Source: Numida meleagris
Lineage: Eukaryota > Chordata > Aves > Galliformes > Numididae
Direction of reading: 5' to 3'
Assembly (NCBI RefSeq): GCF_002078875.1
Contig: NC_034415.1
Span: 19,125,975-19,189,974, forward strand
DNA: 64,000 nucleotides
In this document: piece by piece, positions 62,101 to 64,000 of the stretch
How the letters are laid out: every line of letters starts with the position of its first letter
Position numbering within the stretch: position 1 is the first letter of the stretch
Made by a program: the position numbers and the translations under genes
The notes under the pieces: generated by a model
What the model was told of the DNA's origin: nothing
Databases searched by the model: none
Seen by the model: only the letters and a program-made list of their open reading frames with translations

Positions 62101-64000
62101 TCTTTGCAGTTGATTTAAAGCAATTGAAAGTGGAGAGGTAAAAAGAAAAAACAAAAAAACCACTAGATTTAAAAGCGGTGCCCAAAGGAATAAATTAAAG
62201 GATTTCAAATGCCAATTTTCAGGCAAATTATCGCAGATGGGAAATGGCCTGGCAGTCAAATGAGGATTCTTCATAAGAAAATGATCTGACTCCATAATTG
62301 GAGCAAAAATTATTCATATCACTTAAAATAAGGCTCAGAATTAAGCTTTAAGTTTCTTTGAGTTCCAGAAGGCCCATGAAGGGGGGGAGGGAGGGAAGGA
62401 AGGAGGGGGAAGTTAAAGGGATCTCTTCAACACCTTGAGTTTTCCTTGCATGTGTGAGAACCCAGAGATACCTGTAAGAAACCAGCCCTCCACTGCTGCA
62501 GAGAATCCAACAGACTGGTGTTACTACAACCTGCATTAAGGTTTGTCTCCATCCTTCGCAGATGCTGCTGAGCAGCCACAAAGAGCAGCAGCAGCACTGC
62601 AGCTCCTGCAGGAGTTGTGGTGCTATCAGTACACTGCAATCTGGCCCCAGTGTAGGGAGGTAAGAGGAAAATCCTTGATTTCCATCCCAGGCAGAAGTGA
62701 GTACTTGCATGTGCACATGGCATAAGCTTAAGGCTGCTCAGAGAGGGCAGCGCTTTCTACCTGGGCTGCCAGTTTGCTCCAGTAAGGGCGAGGATGAGAT
62801 CCCTGGACACTAAGAAATAAAGCAAGATGACTTGTTTTGTGGCAGAAAAGGGAGAGGTGCACACACTCTCCAAAAAGCTTTGTAATATGCATGCAAGTAT
62901 AGGCTTTCATCTTGTTCTAGAATGTGCAAGACAGACGTATCTAACAGCGTGAAAGCAATATCAAAGCCATTAACTTTTAGCACAGCAGAAATCTGAAGCC
63001 AAGCAAAAGGCATTCGATATTACATATAGCTTTGCTCTATGTTACCAGAAATTTATAATAATCAGGTCACCAATTTCAGTTAAACTCTAAAATCAATGTC
63101 CAGTGAAAGTAAATAGAAATGAATCTAAAACATGTTGTTGCAATTAATAGTGACAAATCTTTTTAGTTGGTAGTGCAGACTGCTTCACTGGACTATTTTT
63201 CCTGCATGGGTGGGAAGCAATTTGGTTAATGATCTTAAGCTAATAATTTGTAGCAGAATCAACTGTATAATGTTCATGATACCTTTGAGGTGTCCTTCAC
63301 ATTACAGATGCGATACTAATTCAGTTCCATGACAGTGATCACCCACACTCATTAATTACTCCATAGATTAATACTTACAAAATAATGAATATCTGCTGTA
63401 GTTGTAACTTTGGTGATATTCAATTTGAATAGAAATAAGAATATTAATATATATATTTTTAAATCTTAATGATTCCTGAGTTGCACATCAAGTGAAATAC
63501 ACTTATACCTGTACCACCTCACACATACATGAGAGAGGTAGGGTGGGCTGTGTTGGTTTCTCTTAGTTTTGTGAAATGGTAGTTTTTTGTTTTGTCTGAC
63601 TGCAAACCAGATAAATCTGTCTTAAATTACATTTTGTTTACAGAACGTTTCTTTATTTATGCTTTTCTGTTTTGCTTATTTTTCTGAAAGGAGTTTAAAT
63701 TAATGAGTGGCAGAAGAGCAAAGTAAGTTTGACTTCATTTATTGCAACTGGTGCATTTCACTGATCTTCACAGCCAGCTTCTTCTAGGCATGCAGTTATA
63801 GTGTTCCCCTTCATAGTTTGTTGAGTAAAGACATGTTGTATTATTTTGGTTAAGAAACGACCTTTTTCCACTTTTACAACCGGGTAAGTGCATCGTTGTT
63901 ATCCAGGCGATAAGCATTATTACATTTACTGACGGTAGGATTTATTACAGCATTTTCTGTGTTATAATTTAATATTATATCCATTTGATTTCAGTGTGTT
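59132..64000 (-). other. ST6GALNAC5: last intron of ST6GALNAC5 (partial)
   Basis: Intronic DNA upstream of the terminal exon on the minus strand. I looked for the preceding exon (the one ending ...PPDFCR in human, carrying sialylmotif S) and did not see it, so the intron continues past the window. Recognisable contents are a purine-rich stretch near 59486-59520, a G-rich tract at 62381-62409, and a small CAG/CTG-rich cluster near 62560-62620. No transposon recognised. Confidence 0.8.
62381..62409 (+). repeat. G-rich polypurine tract with G-quadruplex potential
   Basis: Runs of 7, 3, 3 and 5 G separated by short A/G spacers (62381-62387, 62389-62391, 62393-62395, then about 62405-62409). This fits a G-quadruplex pattern on the plus strand, which is the non-transcribed sense of a neighbouring antisense transcript; ST6GALNAC5 RNA would carry the C-rich complement. 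Confidence 0.6.

Noticed and set aside
62348..62716. 122-codon minus-strand frame in the ST6GALNAC5 intron, considered as the missing upstream exon
   Set aside because: The peptide does not contain sialylmotif S or the expected ...CR ending of the preceding exon; it is Cys/Leu-rich from a CAG/CTG-like cluster.
1..64000. tRNA, rRNA, CRISPR array, prokaryotic operon or novel multi-gene system
   Set aside because: Nothing with the required structure was seen on either strand; the window is two vertebrate gene ends plus introns, intergenic DNA and old repeats.

Overview
The window is vertebrate nuclear DNA, almost certainly from a bird and probably a galliform such as chicken. The evidence is AT-rich DNA with very long introns, several CR1 LINE 3' ends, mariner fragments that resemble the chicken Galluhop/Mariner1 family, and two genes lying tail to tail as they do at human 1p31.1. 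Less than 1% of the window is protein-coding. Species assignment is inference from repeat content and synteny.

Layout. (1) Bases 225-49218, plus strand: the last three coding exons of PIGK, the catalytic subunit of the GPI-anchor transamidase, at 225-397, 27786-27861 and 49102-49218. They are separated by introns of about 27.4 kb and 21.2 kb. The exons join in frame and encode the end of the luminal domain, a divergent linker, the single C-terminal membrane span and a short basic tail. The catalytic His and Cys lie in exons upstream of the window. (2) Bases 49219 to about 50400: PIGK 3' UTR with three candidate AATAAA signals. (3) About 50.4-57.6 kb: intergenic DNA with one unexplained long minus-strand ORF. 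(4) Bases 58900-59131, minus strand: the last coding exon of ST6GALNAC5, a Golgi ganglioside alpha-2,6-sialyltransferase, with its 3' UTR to the left. Bases 59132-64000 are its last intron.

Repeats: four CR1 fragments (about 7.4, 19.4, 31.1 and 32.6 kb), two mariner remnants (3.5 and 39.6 kb, the second internally deleted), a GC-rich hAT-Charlie-like fragment beside the second mariner, an (AC)n microsatellite, homopolymer tracts, short tandem duplications and one striking near-perfect palindrome at 42.4 kb.

The two genes do not share a pathway step: PIGK attaches GPI anchors to proteins in the ER, and ST6GALNAC5 sialylates gangliosides in the Golgi. Their proximity is conserved synteny. I found no undescribed gene system. 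The most interesting leftovers are the 42.4 kb palindrome, a CpG-dense patch with a Kozak-like ATG at 3.0 kb, the 228-codon orphan ORF at 55 kb, the in-frame double acceptor of the first PIGK exon, and the 64-nt pyrimidine tract behind twin branch-point-like motifs before the last PIGK exon.
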